Positions 35,002 to 44,105 of a DNA stretch of 64,000 bases are shown here, piece after piece. The stretch covers positions 310,001 to 374,000 of the forward strand of contig OY969900.1 of NCBI GenBank assembly GCA_963704475.1. The letters run 5' to 3'. A program made the position numbers and the translations under genes. The DNA is from UBA9655 sp963704475 (GTDB taxonomy: Bacteria; Pseudomonadota; Alphaproteobacteria; UBA9655). How positions within the stretch are numbered: the first letter of the stretch is position 1; the number at the start of each line of letters is the position of its first letter. Under the pieces are notes generated by a model, which saw only the letters and a list, made by a program, of their open reading frames with translations, was not told the DNA's origin and searched no databases.

Positions 35002-35117
35002 TGCACATAACGTTTGAATATCCACAGCCATATGCTTACATGTTGGGCACCGTTCAGAGTCCGCTAACATTCGACATTTTGGATACGTCATTTCTTTCTT
35101 ATATTCATTGTAAACTA

Positions 35118-36369
35118 GTATAACGTTTTCATAAAACACTTACATATTGACCAAAAAAAGAGTATAATGTACCCATCTACAACCCAGATGGAGTATGACT
35201 CATGCCGACCAGAACGAAGCGCGCATCCCTTGAGATAAGCCCTGAAGATTTAGCCCACCTAACGCACATCTCTCACTCGAGAACGCTGCCAAAACGCGAG
35301 GTTGATCGAGCCAAGATTCTGATATTGTACTCAAAAAATAGATCGATTAAGACCACGGCAGGGCAGGTAGGAGTTTGTCGCAGAACTGTTTACGATTGTA
35401 TTGATAAGGCGTTGGCGATGGGGGTGAAGGCTGGATTGAAGGATTTACCTCACAGTCCAAACAATGCGGTTATCACGCCTGAGGCCAAAATATGGATTAT
35501 GAATCTTGCCTGCACAAAACCTTTGGATCATGGGTATGCAGCTGAGCTGTGGAGTTCTCAAAGCTTGGCAACTCACATTCAGAAGAATGCGACCCTCTTT
35601 GGCCATCCCTGTTTATCACGTATCGTCAAATCAACAGTTCATAACATCCTGAAAGACAACAAATTAAAACCACACAAAATCAAATATTATCTTGAAAGAA
35701 GAGACCCTGATTTTGAAACAAAGATGAGAGACATACTCCTTGTCTATAAAGAGGTTGAGTACCAAAATAAGTGTGCCAATAAAACGAGTCAGAATGTTGT
35801 CACGATATCCATTGATGAAAAACCAGGGGTGCCGATAGCTAATACAGCTCCTGATTTATCTCCAGTCCCGGGCAAACACAAAACGGTCAGCAGGGATCAC
35901 GAATATGTTCGTCATGGAACAGCTTCGATCTTGGCCGGTATCGATTTGCACGATGGGCATGTCTTCGTCCAAGTTCACCAAAGACACAGAAGCTGTGAAT
36001 TCATACAGTTGTTAACAGAAATAGATGCGCATTACGCCGATCACATAAAAATTAGAGTCATTCTTGACAATCATTCTGCTCATATCTCAAAAGAAACAAG
36101 AGCTTACCTTGCAACACGGCCCAACCGCTTTGAATTTGTCCATACGCCAACGCATGGCTCTTGGCTCAATATCGTTGAAACCCTGTTTGGTAAAATGGCA
36201 CGTACTTTTTTAAAGGGTATTCGTGTTGCTTCTTGGGACGACCTGAAGGAGCGAATTCTCAAAGGAGTGGCGGAAATCAACCAAACTCCCGTCGTTCACA
36301 GGTGGACCAAATTCGATAGTCTGAATGACTTGTGGAAAGCTAAAAATATGTATTGATTTTATGAAAACG

Positions 36370-36375
<6 letters not shown>
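35118..36375 (+). mobile_element. IS630-type element, second kind (about 1258 bp)
   Basis: The ends GTATAACGTTTTCATAAAA (left) and TTTTATGAAAACGTTATAC (right) are perfect inverted repeats. TA lies immediately outside on both sides (35116-35117 and 36376-36377), as expected for IS630-type insertion. On the right the element interrupts the 3' end of the (GA)n gene, and its end supplies that gene's stop codon in one frame. Confidence 0.9.
35202..36356 (+). CDS. IS630-family transposase (second type)
   Basis: This 384-aa protein has an N-terminal HTH (KREVDRAKILILYSKNRSIK, VGVCRRTVYDCIDKAL) and a DDE domain with ISIDEKPG (first Asp region), IRVILDNHSAHIS (second Asp) and HGSWLNIVETLFGKM (Glu). 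It is clearly different from the pair at 10.8-13.3 kb and resembles the IS630 branch with a THGSWLN active-site loop. The frame is complete and the ends are perfect inverted repeats, so the element may be active. Confidence 0.93.
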   Translation: MPTRTKRASLEISPEDLAHLTHISHSRTLPKREVDRAKILILYSKNRSIKTTAGQVGVCRRTVYDCIDKALAMGVKAGLKDLPHSPNNAVITPEAKIWIMNLACTKPLDHGYAAELWSSQSLATHIQKNATLFGHPCLSRIVKSTVHNILKDNKLKPHKIKYYLERRDPDFETKMRDILLVYKEVEYQNKCANKTSQNVVTISIDEKPGVPIANTAPDLSPVPGKHKTVSRDHEYVRHGTASILAGIDLHDGHVFVQVHQRHRSCEFIQLLTEIDAHYADHIKIRVILDNHSAHISKETRAYLATRPNRFEFVHTPTHGSWLNIVETLFGKMARTFLKGIRVASWDDLKERILKGVAEINQTPVVHRWTKFDSLNDLWKAKNMY

Positions 36376-37102
<727 letters not shown>

Positions 37103-37226
37103 GGGTGTACCCTTTTTCTTTTGTTCTTATATAGCCATCATCTTCTTATCTCCACGCCATACATGTCAAGTTCCAAAACCAGACGCCTTTTACCCTATCT
37201 GTCAATTCGTCCATAAGGAGAAAACG

Positions 37227-37574
37227 ATGACCAAAAATAATAACACCCTCACCCCCGATGACTATGAGAATTATATTCAACGCTTTATGCAGATTCGCGA
37301 TCAGGTTAATGTGGAAATCGCAAAAATTGGCGCCCACGTTGCGACATTAGAGGCAACGAACAAACGGCTTGTGGCACACTTTGATGTTTTTGAGGAAATG
37401 TCAAAGAAAAGCAGAGAAAGCATCCATACCGCCATTAAAGCCGCCAGCAATGATTTGACCCGGGAGTCTGTAAAGGTATTCTCTCCCCTCATTGAGGACA
37501 TCCTCAAAAAACAGATGAGAGAGCTTGATCAATCCGTTGCAACGGCAAACAGAGTTCTGACGTCAGCAATGTAG
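37227..37574 (+). CDS. Small coiled-coil protein of unknown function
   Basis: The ATG at 37227 (MTKNNNTLTPDDYENYIQRF) has AAGGAG 9-10 bp upstream. The 115-aa product is soluble and almost fully helical, with heptad-like stretches (VEIAKIGAHVATLEATNKRL, DILKKQMRELDQSVATANRV). No family is recognised. The stop is followed directly by an ATG for a 58-aa membrane protein, so the two form a unit. Decayed conjugation genes lie 3 kb downstream. Small coiled-coil plus membrane pairs are common in plasmid-like regions, but the role here is unknown. Confidence 0.65.
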   Translation: MTKNNNTLTPDDYENYIQRFMQIRDQVNVEIAKIGAHVATLEATNKRLVAHFDVFEEMSKKSRESIHTAIKAASNDLTRESVKVFSPLIEDILKKQMRELDQSVATANRVLTSAM

Positions 37575-37751
37575 ATGAAAGAAGCATGGTCCCTGCATTA
37601 CGTTCTCCTATTCTGGAGCTTTTTGGTCGTCGTAGGTTTTGGACTGGGGAGCATCTTCTCCCAACTCCACATCACGCCTCTACCAGAAGATTTTCGAAAA
37701 ATATATGACTTGGGAAGGACGTATAAATATAAGCTGTTCTTGCAAGAATAA
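37575..37751 (+). CDS. Small single-helix membrane protein
   Basis: The 58-aa frame MKEAWSLHYVLLFWSFLVVV begins immediately after the stop of the 115-aa gene (TAG ATG). It has one clear membrane helix (LLFWSFLVVVGFGLG) and a polar C-terminal half (FSQLHITPLPEDFRKIYDLG). The tight junction suggests translational coupling and a joint role with the coiled-coil partner. It belongs to no family I recognise. Confidence 0.6.
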   Translation: MKEAWSLHYVLLFWSFLVVVGFGLGSIFSQLHITPLPEDFRKIYDLGRTYKYKLFLQE

Positions 37752-38051
37752 ACAGAAAAGGAAAAGGAAAAGAAGAAGAATATGAATAAAGAAAAGTAGA
37801 TGCAAATACAACGTAAGCAATAAGGGGTGGGTATCCTTATTGCTATGGCGTAGTACTCTTGCCTTACTTGTCGAAGTTTGGCCGTAATGTGGCCTAAGTT
37901 TGGCCAGAGTTGGCTTAAGTTTGACCGTAATTTTGGCCGTAATGTGGCCGGAATTCAGTAACTCTTCTTCCCACCCTTGTCTACAACCTACAATAAAGAT
38001 TACCGTCTCATATACCATAATTACATTTTGGTTGATAAAATCAGAATAAAT
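37752..38051. other. Non-coding stretch between the small gene pair and IS982
   Basis: An A/G-rich run (37751-37800) is followed by the iteron-like repeats listed separately, then AT-rich DNA. I see no convincing gene on either strand. Confidence 0.45.
37874..37953. repeat. Iteron-like tandem repeats of about 20 bp
   Basis: AAGTTTGGCCGTAATGTGGC at 37874 is followed by AAGTTTGGCCAGAGTTGGCT at 37896, AAGTTTGACCGTAATT at 37917 and TTGGCCGTAATGTGGCC from 37934. The unit is degenerate, with a constant (A)AGTTTGGCCGTAAT core. Such directly repeated 20-22-mers are found at plasmid origins and partition sites, but no rep or par gene is visible next to them. Confidence 0.65.
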
Positions 38052-39010
38052 ACCTCAGTTTTGGATAAGAGAGCTTGAAAATTTAAAGGCCGGTTTGTTT
38101 TGCCTCAATTGATAAGCAACGAGGCAAGAAAGGATATTAACGCAAGCATTCGTAGGAGATCTATGGCGTGTATGAGATAAATTCATATGCACCTTCAAGA
38201 TGTCAAAGACAGTTTCAATGAGAAACCGTTTTCTTAAGAGAAATTTTTCGATCAATGGCATAAGGTAATTTTTCATGTTTTTCCTTATCCCTGTGATTAC
38301 TTTGAGGCCTCGTCTAAACAGTTTTTTGAAAAGCTCCTGAGAAATAAACCCTTTGTCCGCAAAAATACTTCCCATAAGGTCTCGAGTCATCTCATCCAAG
38401 ACAGTTCGTTCATCAACATTACCGGGAGTTATTTTAACAGCCATAATGCTCCCTTTATGATTAATGACCATGTGCAGTTTAAGCCCATAAAACCACCCCA
38501 TCGTTGTTTTTCCTCGGGCTGCAAGTCCTTGGAAGACACGATGACGATTAATCCGTTTGTTGTGACACACGGGTAGAGATGTGGGATCAGCAATATAAAT
38601 TCCTGTTTTCTTTCCAAACAAGCTGTTCAACAAAACACTCAAGGGAACAAAAAGGCGTGGCATGAGCTGGACAAATCGATTGTAACTGACAAGGTGTGGA
38701 AAGTCTTGTTTATGGATATGAGCTACATGAACAGTGTAAAAATATTTAAATACTTTACAAGGGCTTACGTGAAACATAACCATAATCGTTAACATTTCAC
38801 TTAAGGTCATTTCGCAGGCTCGATGGCGCTCTTTTCCCGTATCAATAAGGCGATGCTTTTCCCATTCTTCATAGGCTTTGCAAAATTCATCGATGCAAAA
38901 AAATAATGCTGTGATATTATATCTCATTGGCTAAGCTCCTTTCTTATTTTTTACCAATTCTAAGAATGGCTTAGCCTACCATATTTTTATCCCTTATCCA
39001 AAACTGAGGT
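38052..39010 (-). mobile_element. IS982-family element, intact
   Basis: The perfect 18-bp inverted repeats ACCTCAGTTTTGGATAAG (38052-38069) and CTTATCCAAAACTGAGGT (38993-39010) bracket one complete transposase gene. The gene's stop codon lies right at the left repeat. A short A/T-rich similarity (TAAAT) on both sides may be part of the target duplication, but an exact one is not clear. Confidence 0.93.
38055..38927 (-). CDS. IS982-family transposase
   Basis: This 290-aa protein has an N-terminal helical region (MRYNITALFFCIDEFCKAYE, LSEMLTIMVMFHVS) and a DDE domain with IYIADPTSLPVCHNKRI (first Asp). KTTMGWFYGLKLHMVINHKG, MGSIFADKGFISQELF (second Asp) and FLIETVFDILK (Glu) follow. AAGGAGCTTAG precedes the ATG. 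It is complete and lies between perfect inverted repeats, so it is probably active. Confidence 0.95.
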   Translation of the reverse strand: MRYNITALFFCIDEFCKAYEEWEKHRLIDTGKERHRACEMTLSEMLTIMVMFHVSPCKVFKYFYTVHVAHIHKQDFPHLVSYNRFVQLMPRLFVPLSVLLNSLFGKKTGIYIADPTSLPVCHNKRINRHRVFQGLAARGKTTMGWFYGLKLHMVINHKGSIMAVKITPGNVDERTVLDEMTRDLMGSIFADKGFISQELFKKLFRRGLKVITGIRKNMKNYLMPLIEKFLLRKRFLIETVFDILKVHMNLSHTRHRSPTNACVNILSCLVAYQLRQNKPAFKFSSSLIQN

Positions 39011-39029
39011 TAAATGGTATTTTAAATGT

Positions 39030-39826
39030 ATGAAATATCATGGACTGTCAGCGACACGAAGAAAACACCTTGCTTGTATCCTTGCTACGGGTAAGGGCGC
39101 TATTACAATTGATGCAGCTGCAGAGGCCTTAACTGGGACAGAGAGAAGACGAGATTATTCTTGTCCTCCCTCAATCGCTCAGGGTGGTTAAAGCTCATCA
39201 AATATGGCGTTTATGTTCCTGTTTCCCTTGAATCTGATGACTCTGATCTTACAAGTGAAAACGAACTTGTGCTCGCTTCGTACCTTTTTGGAGAATGTTA
39301 TATAGGAGCTTGGTCAGCTGCATCTTTTTGGGGATTAACAGATCAACTGTTTTTAAAAACATGGGTTTTAACGTCCCACTTTGTCCGAAGAAAAGAACAG
39401 ACTAAAGCTGGTCACGCTTATTTTTTGAAACACATTTCAAAACACTACTTTTTTGGGCTCCATACAGAATGGATGGGACAAGAGAAAGTCCTCTTTAGTG
39501 ATCTTCATAAAACCGTTATTGATTTTGCAAACTTTATTGATGAGTATGGCCTTATAGGCTTTATAGATGTTTTTACTGCCTATTTACATTCACAACATAA
39601 AAATTTGGATCTTTTGCTCGATTATGCACATCAAGCGCAGAATAAAACGCTTTATAAACGCTTGGGTTTTATGCTTGAGAGATTAGCTCCTCATGAAGAG
39701 AAGGCTATCAATCACTGTTTAGAGAATCTGGGCCAAGGCGTTTCAAAACTAGCTCCAACCCTCATCTGCGATGTTTATGTGGCAAAATGGAGGCTCAAAA
39801 TTCCGCATCACATGGTGGCTAAATGA
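39030..39826 (+). pseudogene. AbiEi-type antitoxin, frameshifted
   Basis: From ATG 39030 the DNA reads MKYHGLSATRRKHLACILAT and DAAAEALTG, the usual AbiEi winged-HTH start. It then runs out of frame to a stop near 39192. The neighbouring frame continues from about 39150 (LSSLNRSGWLKLIKYGVYVP) through a 221-residue C-terminal domain (FWGLTDQLFLKTWVLTSHFV, VDVFTAYLHSQ-like) to 39826. One indel near 39140-39155 thus splits an otherwise complete antitoxin and repressor of the AbiE type IV system. A TTG at 39161 could start a shortened product lacking the DNA-binding domain. Confidence 0.8.
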
Positions 39827-40405
39827 TAACCAAACAAGAATTGATAAAAAAGCACAAAGCTTTAAATCTACCTCTTCCAACCATAGAGAAAGATTATATT
39901 TTAGGATTGATACTGGCTTGTTTCTACCAACATCCTATTATAAAGGAACATTGGGTTTTTAAAGGGGGGACATGCCTGAAAAAGCTCTACCTTAAAGATT
40001 ACAGATTCAGCGAAGACCTGGACTTTTCTTTAAAAGAAGAGGCTTCCATTGATCCACGGGAGATAGAGACCTATCTTTCGGAAGCCTTTTCGTGGGGAGC
40101 AAAGTCATTTGGCCTCATTATCGACAAGGCCAATATCAAGATCAATCCATTTCCTGATAAAGCCGGGCTCTTTATCCAAATAAAAGTCCCCTTTCAAAGT
40201 CCGCTCATGATGACTGGCGCCTTACCAAAGATAAAGCTAGACATCTCTAAGAATGAGATTTTAGTTGATCAGCCTTGTTTGAAGCCACTTTTACATTCCT
40301 ATTCAGATGAAACCAGTGTTACAACACCCATCCTCAGCTATAGATGAGATCTTTGCGGAGAAATGCCGCGCTCTTGTTGAACGCACAAGACCCCGCGACT
40401 TATAG
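39823..40405 (+). pseudogene. AbiEii-type nucleotidyltransferase toxin, broken
   Basis: The start overlaps the abiEi stop by 4 bp (ATGA). The N-terminal part shows EKDYILGLILACF and the nucleotidyltransferase motif FKGGTCLKKLY with FSEDLDFSL. The frame shifts near 40330. The adjacent frame continues AIDEIFAEKCRALVERTRPR-DL and then hits a TAG at 40403-40405. That stop belongs to an IS630-type end, so roughly the last third of the gene is missing. Known AbiEii toxins are GTP-binding nucleotidyltransferases; this copy should be dead. Confidence 0.8.
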
Positions 40406-40422
40406 AAAAGACCGATAGTAAT
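40403..40422. mobile_element. Solo IS630-type terminal repeat
   Basis: TAGAAAAGACCGATAGTAA is identical to the left end of the IS630 copies at 10.8-13.3 kb and is preceded by TA (40401-40402). The sequence after it differs from those elements, and no transposase follows. It therefore marks the end of a related element whose body is gone. It truncates the abiEii gene. Confidence 0.75.
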
Positions 40423-40507
40423 TATACAAATAATATTGCTTTAAGAAAAAAATGTGGTACACTCTTTTTTAAGAGGCATACCACACTTCAACTAAAGGAG
40501 CTCACCC

Positions 40508-40894
40508 ATGAGTGCCTCTGTAAAACTTCGCCTTCTTGAATCAAAACTCTCCTCTCTTAAGGCTCAACATCAGCATCTTCTGCAGACACGAGAAAAAGAA
40601 ATTGCATCCCTTCTCACGTCCCTTGAACTTACCGCTCTTGAGGATAACACACTTCTTGGGGGACTCCTTTTTTTAAAGGAAAAAATTATCACTCAAGATC
40701 CAATCGTGGAGGGTTGGCGAGAGGCCGGGGATCGATTTCTGCGCCGAAAACGCAACCCTTCTTCTCGAGGTTCATCAGGCAAAACCATTCCTTCCAAAGG
40801 AGCTACGTCGTCTTCTCCAACGCCTCAATTGGGTTCAAAACTCTTGCAATCGAGAAAAGAACAAGATGCAAAAACAGCAGAACTCGCATCGTAA
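40508..40894 (+). CDS. TraC-like conjugal transfer protein
   Basis: The 128-aa product starts MSASVKLRLLESKLSSLKAQ with a coiled-coil (LEsKLssLkaqhQhLLqtRE). A short conserved part follows (LTALEDNTLLGGLLFLKEKI), resembling TraC proteins of alphaproteobacterial traCDG operons, and then a basic Ser/Thr-rich tail (RKRNPSSRGSSGKTIPSK). AAAGGAGCTCACCC precedes the ATG. A traD-like frame starts inside its 3' end (40866), as in conjugative operons. A GTGGTA/TACCAC hairpin lies at about 40455-40486 upstream. It is an isolated remnant of a transfer region. Confidence 0.6.
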   Translation: MSASVKLRLLESKLSSLKAQHQHLLQTREKEIASLLTSLELTALEDNTLLGGLLFLKEKIITQDPIVEGWREAGDRFLRRKRNPSSRGSSGKTIPSKGATSSSPTPQLGSKLLQSRKEQDAKTAELAS

Positions 40895-41179
40895 AGCTCA
40901 CACGAGGACCAAAATTCAAGCTGGAGGTCTGCTGCAAAAAGCAGGCCTTCTGGAGGCTTTTCTTATTCAGCCGGGGGAGACGATCTTCAGGACTACGAAA
41001 TGCGTCCAAAAGCCGCTCAACCTTTAGGCTTTCTTATCACGTGCTTTGAGGAAAAAGCCTTCGATGAAGAGGCATCAGAAGTATGGCAATCTCTCGGAGA
41101 AAGGTTTCTAAAAGGTGATAAAAAGGGGAAGGAGAGTCACCCTCTATGCTTCTTATACTTTTGGAAAATATTTACGTGA
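40866..41179 (+). pseudogene. TraD-like conjugal transfer protein, frameshifted
   Basis: From ATG 40866 the frame gives MQKQQNSHRKAHTRTKIQAG and GLLQKAGLLEAFLIQPG, the typical TraD start (RTRTKIQxGGLxxKAGLL). A frameshift in the GGGGG run near 40972 moves the rest (GDDLQDYEMRPKAAQPLGFL, FEEKAFDEEASEVWQSLGER) to another frame that ends at 41179. It overlaps the traC-like gene by 29 bp. Nothing further of a transfer operon (such as traG or a relaxase) follows. Confidence 0.6.
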
Positions 41180-41228
41180 ACTGCTTTGATGACAAAGAGC
41201 TCAACCTGATCAGGGAAGATTTATACCT

Positions 41229-42047
41229 CTAATCACTTCCCTTCCATGCGATTAGGCCGATTGAATTAAAATCTTTATCTTGTCTCTGGGTTAAGAAGTT
41301 TTTTTGTTGGATAAAATCACAATGGAGGACGTTAAACCCAGCTCTTTCAAATTCTCTGCGCAGGACGGTTGCATCGAGAAGGTGGAGTGTTTGGGGAACA
41401 ATATCTTTCAATTGAGTAGTGTAGAGCGAAACATCTTCTATATAACCTGGAAATAAATCGCCATTTTTCTTACGACGTTTATATTCAGGGATAAATGATT
41501 GCATCTCTTTAAGATTTGGGGTTGCCACAACAATATAAACCTTACCTCCATGTTTTAAGGCTGCATATATTGTAGCAATAGCTTTCTGTAGTTTCTGTGG
41601 GGAAAAGAAATGTAGGACGCGGAAAGAACTAACAGAATCAAAATACGCAAGCGGTACTGAAACAGAAGAAGGAAAATCTCCGGGAATAATCTTGTACTGA
41701 TGCCTAGCTTCTACAGGTATTTTCTTTGAAAAATCTTTTAAATTGCGGATATCTAGCTCATTCATCCATACAAAAGCACCGTTCTTTATGGCTTCAGCGC
41801 TTATGGACCCATTTCCAGCGCCAATTTCAAGGACAACAGATTGAGGCTTTTTTTTGCAATCGCTTAAAAATTCTTGAGCAATGGAATTAAGACCGTTGTT
41901 GTTTGTCCACCCATACCTATTTTCCGTAAGAATTTCTTTTGTTTTGTTATATGTTATTATCATATTGATAGCAAACAAACAAAAACAAAATAATAATGCA
42001 TACAACAGGATATGTTTTAACGAGTTAGACTTCATCTGTTGCCTCAT
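41229..42047 (-). CDS. Membrane-anchored class I SAM methyltransferase
   Basis: This 272-aa protein has an N-terminal membrane helix (ILLYALLFCFCLFAINMIIT) and then a cytoplasmic or periplasmic domain. Motif I is VVLEIGAGNGSIS (about residues 71-83), MNELDIRN is the acidic loop, and the core ends with SSFRVLHFFSPQKLQKAI and GGKVYIVVATPN. The fold is that of small-molecule or lipid methyltransferases; the substrate is unknown. It converges on the decayed traD and diverges from the flp pilin gene. A second possible ATG (residue 5) could be the start. Confidence 0.8.
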   Translation of the reverse strand: MRQQMKSNSLKHILLYALLFCFCLFAINMIITYNKTKEILTENRYGWTNNNGLNSIAQEFLSDCKKKPQSVVLEIGAGNGSISAEAIKNGAFVWMNELDIRNLKDFSKKIPVEARHQYKIIPGDFPSSVSVPLAYFDSVSSFRVLHFFSPQKLQKAIATIYAALKHGGKVYIVVATPNLKEMQSFIPEYKRRKKNGDLFPGYIEDVSLYTTQLKDIVPQTLHLLDATVLRREFERAGFNVLHCDFIQQKNFLTQRQDKDFNSIGLIAWKGSD

Positions 42048-42215
42048 TGTTACAGAAATCCATACGCTTGTTTTCTAAAAATACTCTATTTTATTTTTCC
42101 AATTTTGATTAAAAACTTAAAACGTTAACTATTCTTTAAAAAATATTTTTTATCATTAGGAATGAAAAGCTACAAATGCTTCTTACTTAGCTTTTTTTTT
42201 ACAACGGAGAGTACG

Positions 42216-42374
42216 ATGCTTTTTTTAAAGAATTTTCTAAAAAATGATGAGGGAGCTACTGCGATTGAATATGGTTTGATCGTTGCTCTTATTGCCGTTG
42301 TTATTATTCCTTCATTGACTAATGTAGGGGCAAAATTGCAGTCAGTATTTACAACTATTTCAGCTTCTCTTTAA
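42216..42374 (+). CDS. flp: Flp/Fap-type pilin (copy 1)
   Basis: The 52-aa pilin starts MLFLKNFLKNDEGATAIEYG. Prepilin peptidase (TadV/CpaA) would cut after the Gly, leaving ATAIEYGLIVALIAVVII as the mature N-terminal helix, with the conserved Glu and Tyr at positions 5 and 6. GGAGAGTACG precedes the ATG. It is the structural subunit of the Tad pilus encoded downstream. A second pilin gene of the same length lies at 56172-56330 on the other strand. Confidence 0.93.
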   Translation: MLFLKNFLKNDEGATAIEYGLIVALIAVVIIPSLTNVGAKLQSVFTTISASL

Positions 42375-42436
42375 TTTATTAATTTTTTTTATACATATTT
42401 CCTTAACTTAATCCTTATATACTTTAGGTAGTATGA

Positions 42437-43993
42437 ATGTTGCTGACATCTTATGAGGAATCAATGCCCAAAGAAGTTCGTGCGTTATTAGAAAAGCAAA
42501 TGAATAGCTTAAGCCTAACCGCTGAAGCGTTGCCACATGATTTTCAAAAATGGACTGCATTTCTTAAGTTAATTGAAAAAACATACCATGACGTAGATCA
42601 GAAAATCTTAACGTTACAGCAAGAGTTACAATCCAATCAGGATCGTCTAGAGAAAACGGTTAGTGAGCATATGTCTTTTGAGCACAAACTCGAAAAGGAA
42701 GTCACCTATGATCTTTTAACAGGACTCCCCAATCGCACACTTCTCTTTGACCGTCTGAGCCACGCTATTTCAATGGCAGAGCGTCGAAAGACTTCATTCG
42801 GACTTTTCTTTTTTGATCTTGATCGCTTTAAACTCATTAATGACAGCTTAACGCATAAAGTGGGAGATGATCTGCTGTCTGCTGTTGCAAAACGTATACG
42901 GTCTGCATTTCGACTTGAAGATACAATTGCAAGGCTAGGAGGGGATGAATTTGTCATGGTGGTCTTAGACATTGAAGAAGAACAATCTTTGACAAACGTT
43001 GCTATGAAATTACTGAGTCTTTTTAAAAAACCTTTCAAGGTTTCTGGGAGGGATATTTTTATCACGGCAAGTGTAGGAATCAGTATCTACCCATACAATG
43101 GGAAAACAATAGATAAACTTCTCAGTTATGCTGACATCGCTATGTATCGTGCAAAAGAGCTAGGGGCCAATCAATTTCAATTCTACACAACGAAATTGAA
43201 TCATCGCATCTTTGGGCGTTTAAGACGAGAAAAGGAGCTTCATCAAGCCATAGAACGAGGAGAATTTTTCTTATATTATCAACCGCTATTTGATCTTAAA
43301 ACTCAGAGAATTACTGGGGTTGAGGCTCTTCTGAGATGGAATCATCCCCATAAGGGGATACTTTCCCCATGTGACTTTATCCCGCTTGCTGAAGCAACAG
43401 GTTTTATCATTCCGATTGGAGAATGGGTATTAAAACAAGCCGTGCAACAAACAAAAAAGTGGGTTGATGCAGGACTCTCACACATTCGTGTTTCCGTCAA
43501 TGTTGCCGATTATCAATTTAAGCAGGCTAATTTTGTGATGGTTGTCAAAACGATATTAGAAGAAAGTGAATTGAACCCCCATAACCTTGAGCTAGAAATC
43601 ACTGAAAATGTTGTTGTGTCAACGCCTGGCATTTTAACGGTTATTAAGGATCTGAAAAAAATAGGGGTGCATATCTCTCTTGATGATTTTGGTACAGGCA
43701 ATTCGAGCTTAAATTACCTTAAAAAGATCAATGCCAATTATTTAAAAATAGACCGGGATTTTGTTAAGAATATCGGCCTTATTAAAAGCGATGAGGTGAT
43801 TATTCAAGCAATCATTGATATCGCCCATAGCTTAAATTATAAGGTCCTTGCTGAAGGCGTTGAAACACAAGCTCAGTTAGATTTTTTAAAAAGCAAGAAC
43901 TGTGGAGGCATTCAGGGGTACTTGTTAGGAAAACCTATGTCTGCTAAAGGCTTTGAGCAATTTTTTCAGGACTTTCATCCTTCTTATCTTTGA
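42437..43993 (+). CDS. GGDEF-EAL c-di-GMP turnover protein
   Basis: This 518-aa cytoplasmic protein has no membrane segment. An N-terminal coiled region (LTLQQELQSNQDRLEKTVSE) leads into a GGDEF domain (DLLTGLPNRTLLFDRL, intact ARLGGDEFVMV at about residues 164-174) and an EAL domain (EALLRW from about residue 296, ENVVVSTPG, SLDDFGTGNSSLNYLKKI, IKSDEVIIQAI, LAEGVET). Both catalytic signatures look complete, so it could make or break c-di-GMP. It lies between the flp pilin and the tadE/tadG genes, which suggests a role in controlling the pilus. Confidence 0.93.
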   Translation: MLLTSYEESMPKEVRALLEKQMNSLSLTAEALPHDFQKWTAFLKLIEKTYHDVDQKILTLQQELQSNQDRLEKTVSEHMSFEHKLEKEVTYDLLTGLPNRTLLFDRLSHAISMAERRKTSFGLFFFDLDRFKLINDSLTHKVGDDLLSAVAKRIRSAFRLEDTIARLGGDEFVMVVLDIEEEQSLTNVAMKLLSLFKKPFKVSGRDIFITASVGISIYPYNGKTIDKLLSYADIAMYRAKELGANQFQFYTTKLNHRIFGRLRREKELHQAIERGEFFLYYQPLFDLKTQRITGVEALLRWNHPHKGILSPCDFIPLAEATGFIIPIGEWVLKQAVQQTKKWVDAGLSHIRVSVNVADYQFKQANFVMVVKTILEESELNPHNLELEITENVVVSTPGILTVIKDLKKIGVHISLDDFGTGNSSLNYLKKINANYLKIDRDFVKNIGLIKSDEVIIQAIIDIAHSLNYKVLAEGVETQAQLDFLKSKNCGGIQGYLLGKPMSAKGFEQFFQDFHPSYL

Positions 43994-44105
43994 TCTTGGT
44001 CAAGATATAGGCCACGTGGATTCTTTGATTAATTTCTGAAAACAAGTGGATGCGTCCCCCTGTGACGTTCTATGATTGACAACGGTTCCATCTTTTCGGG
44101 ATAAA

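Noticed and set aside
37680..38018. A 112-codon minus-strand frame over the iteron-like repeats
   Set aside because: Its repetitive pattern is a by-product of the DNA repeats, and its hydrophobic end comes from an A/G-rich run.
40714..41049. A 111-codon frame across the traC/traD overlap
   Set aside because: It is a shadow frame; the TraC- and TraD-like matches lie in the other two frames.
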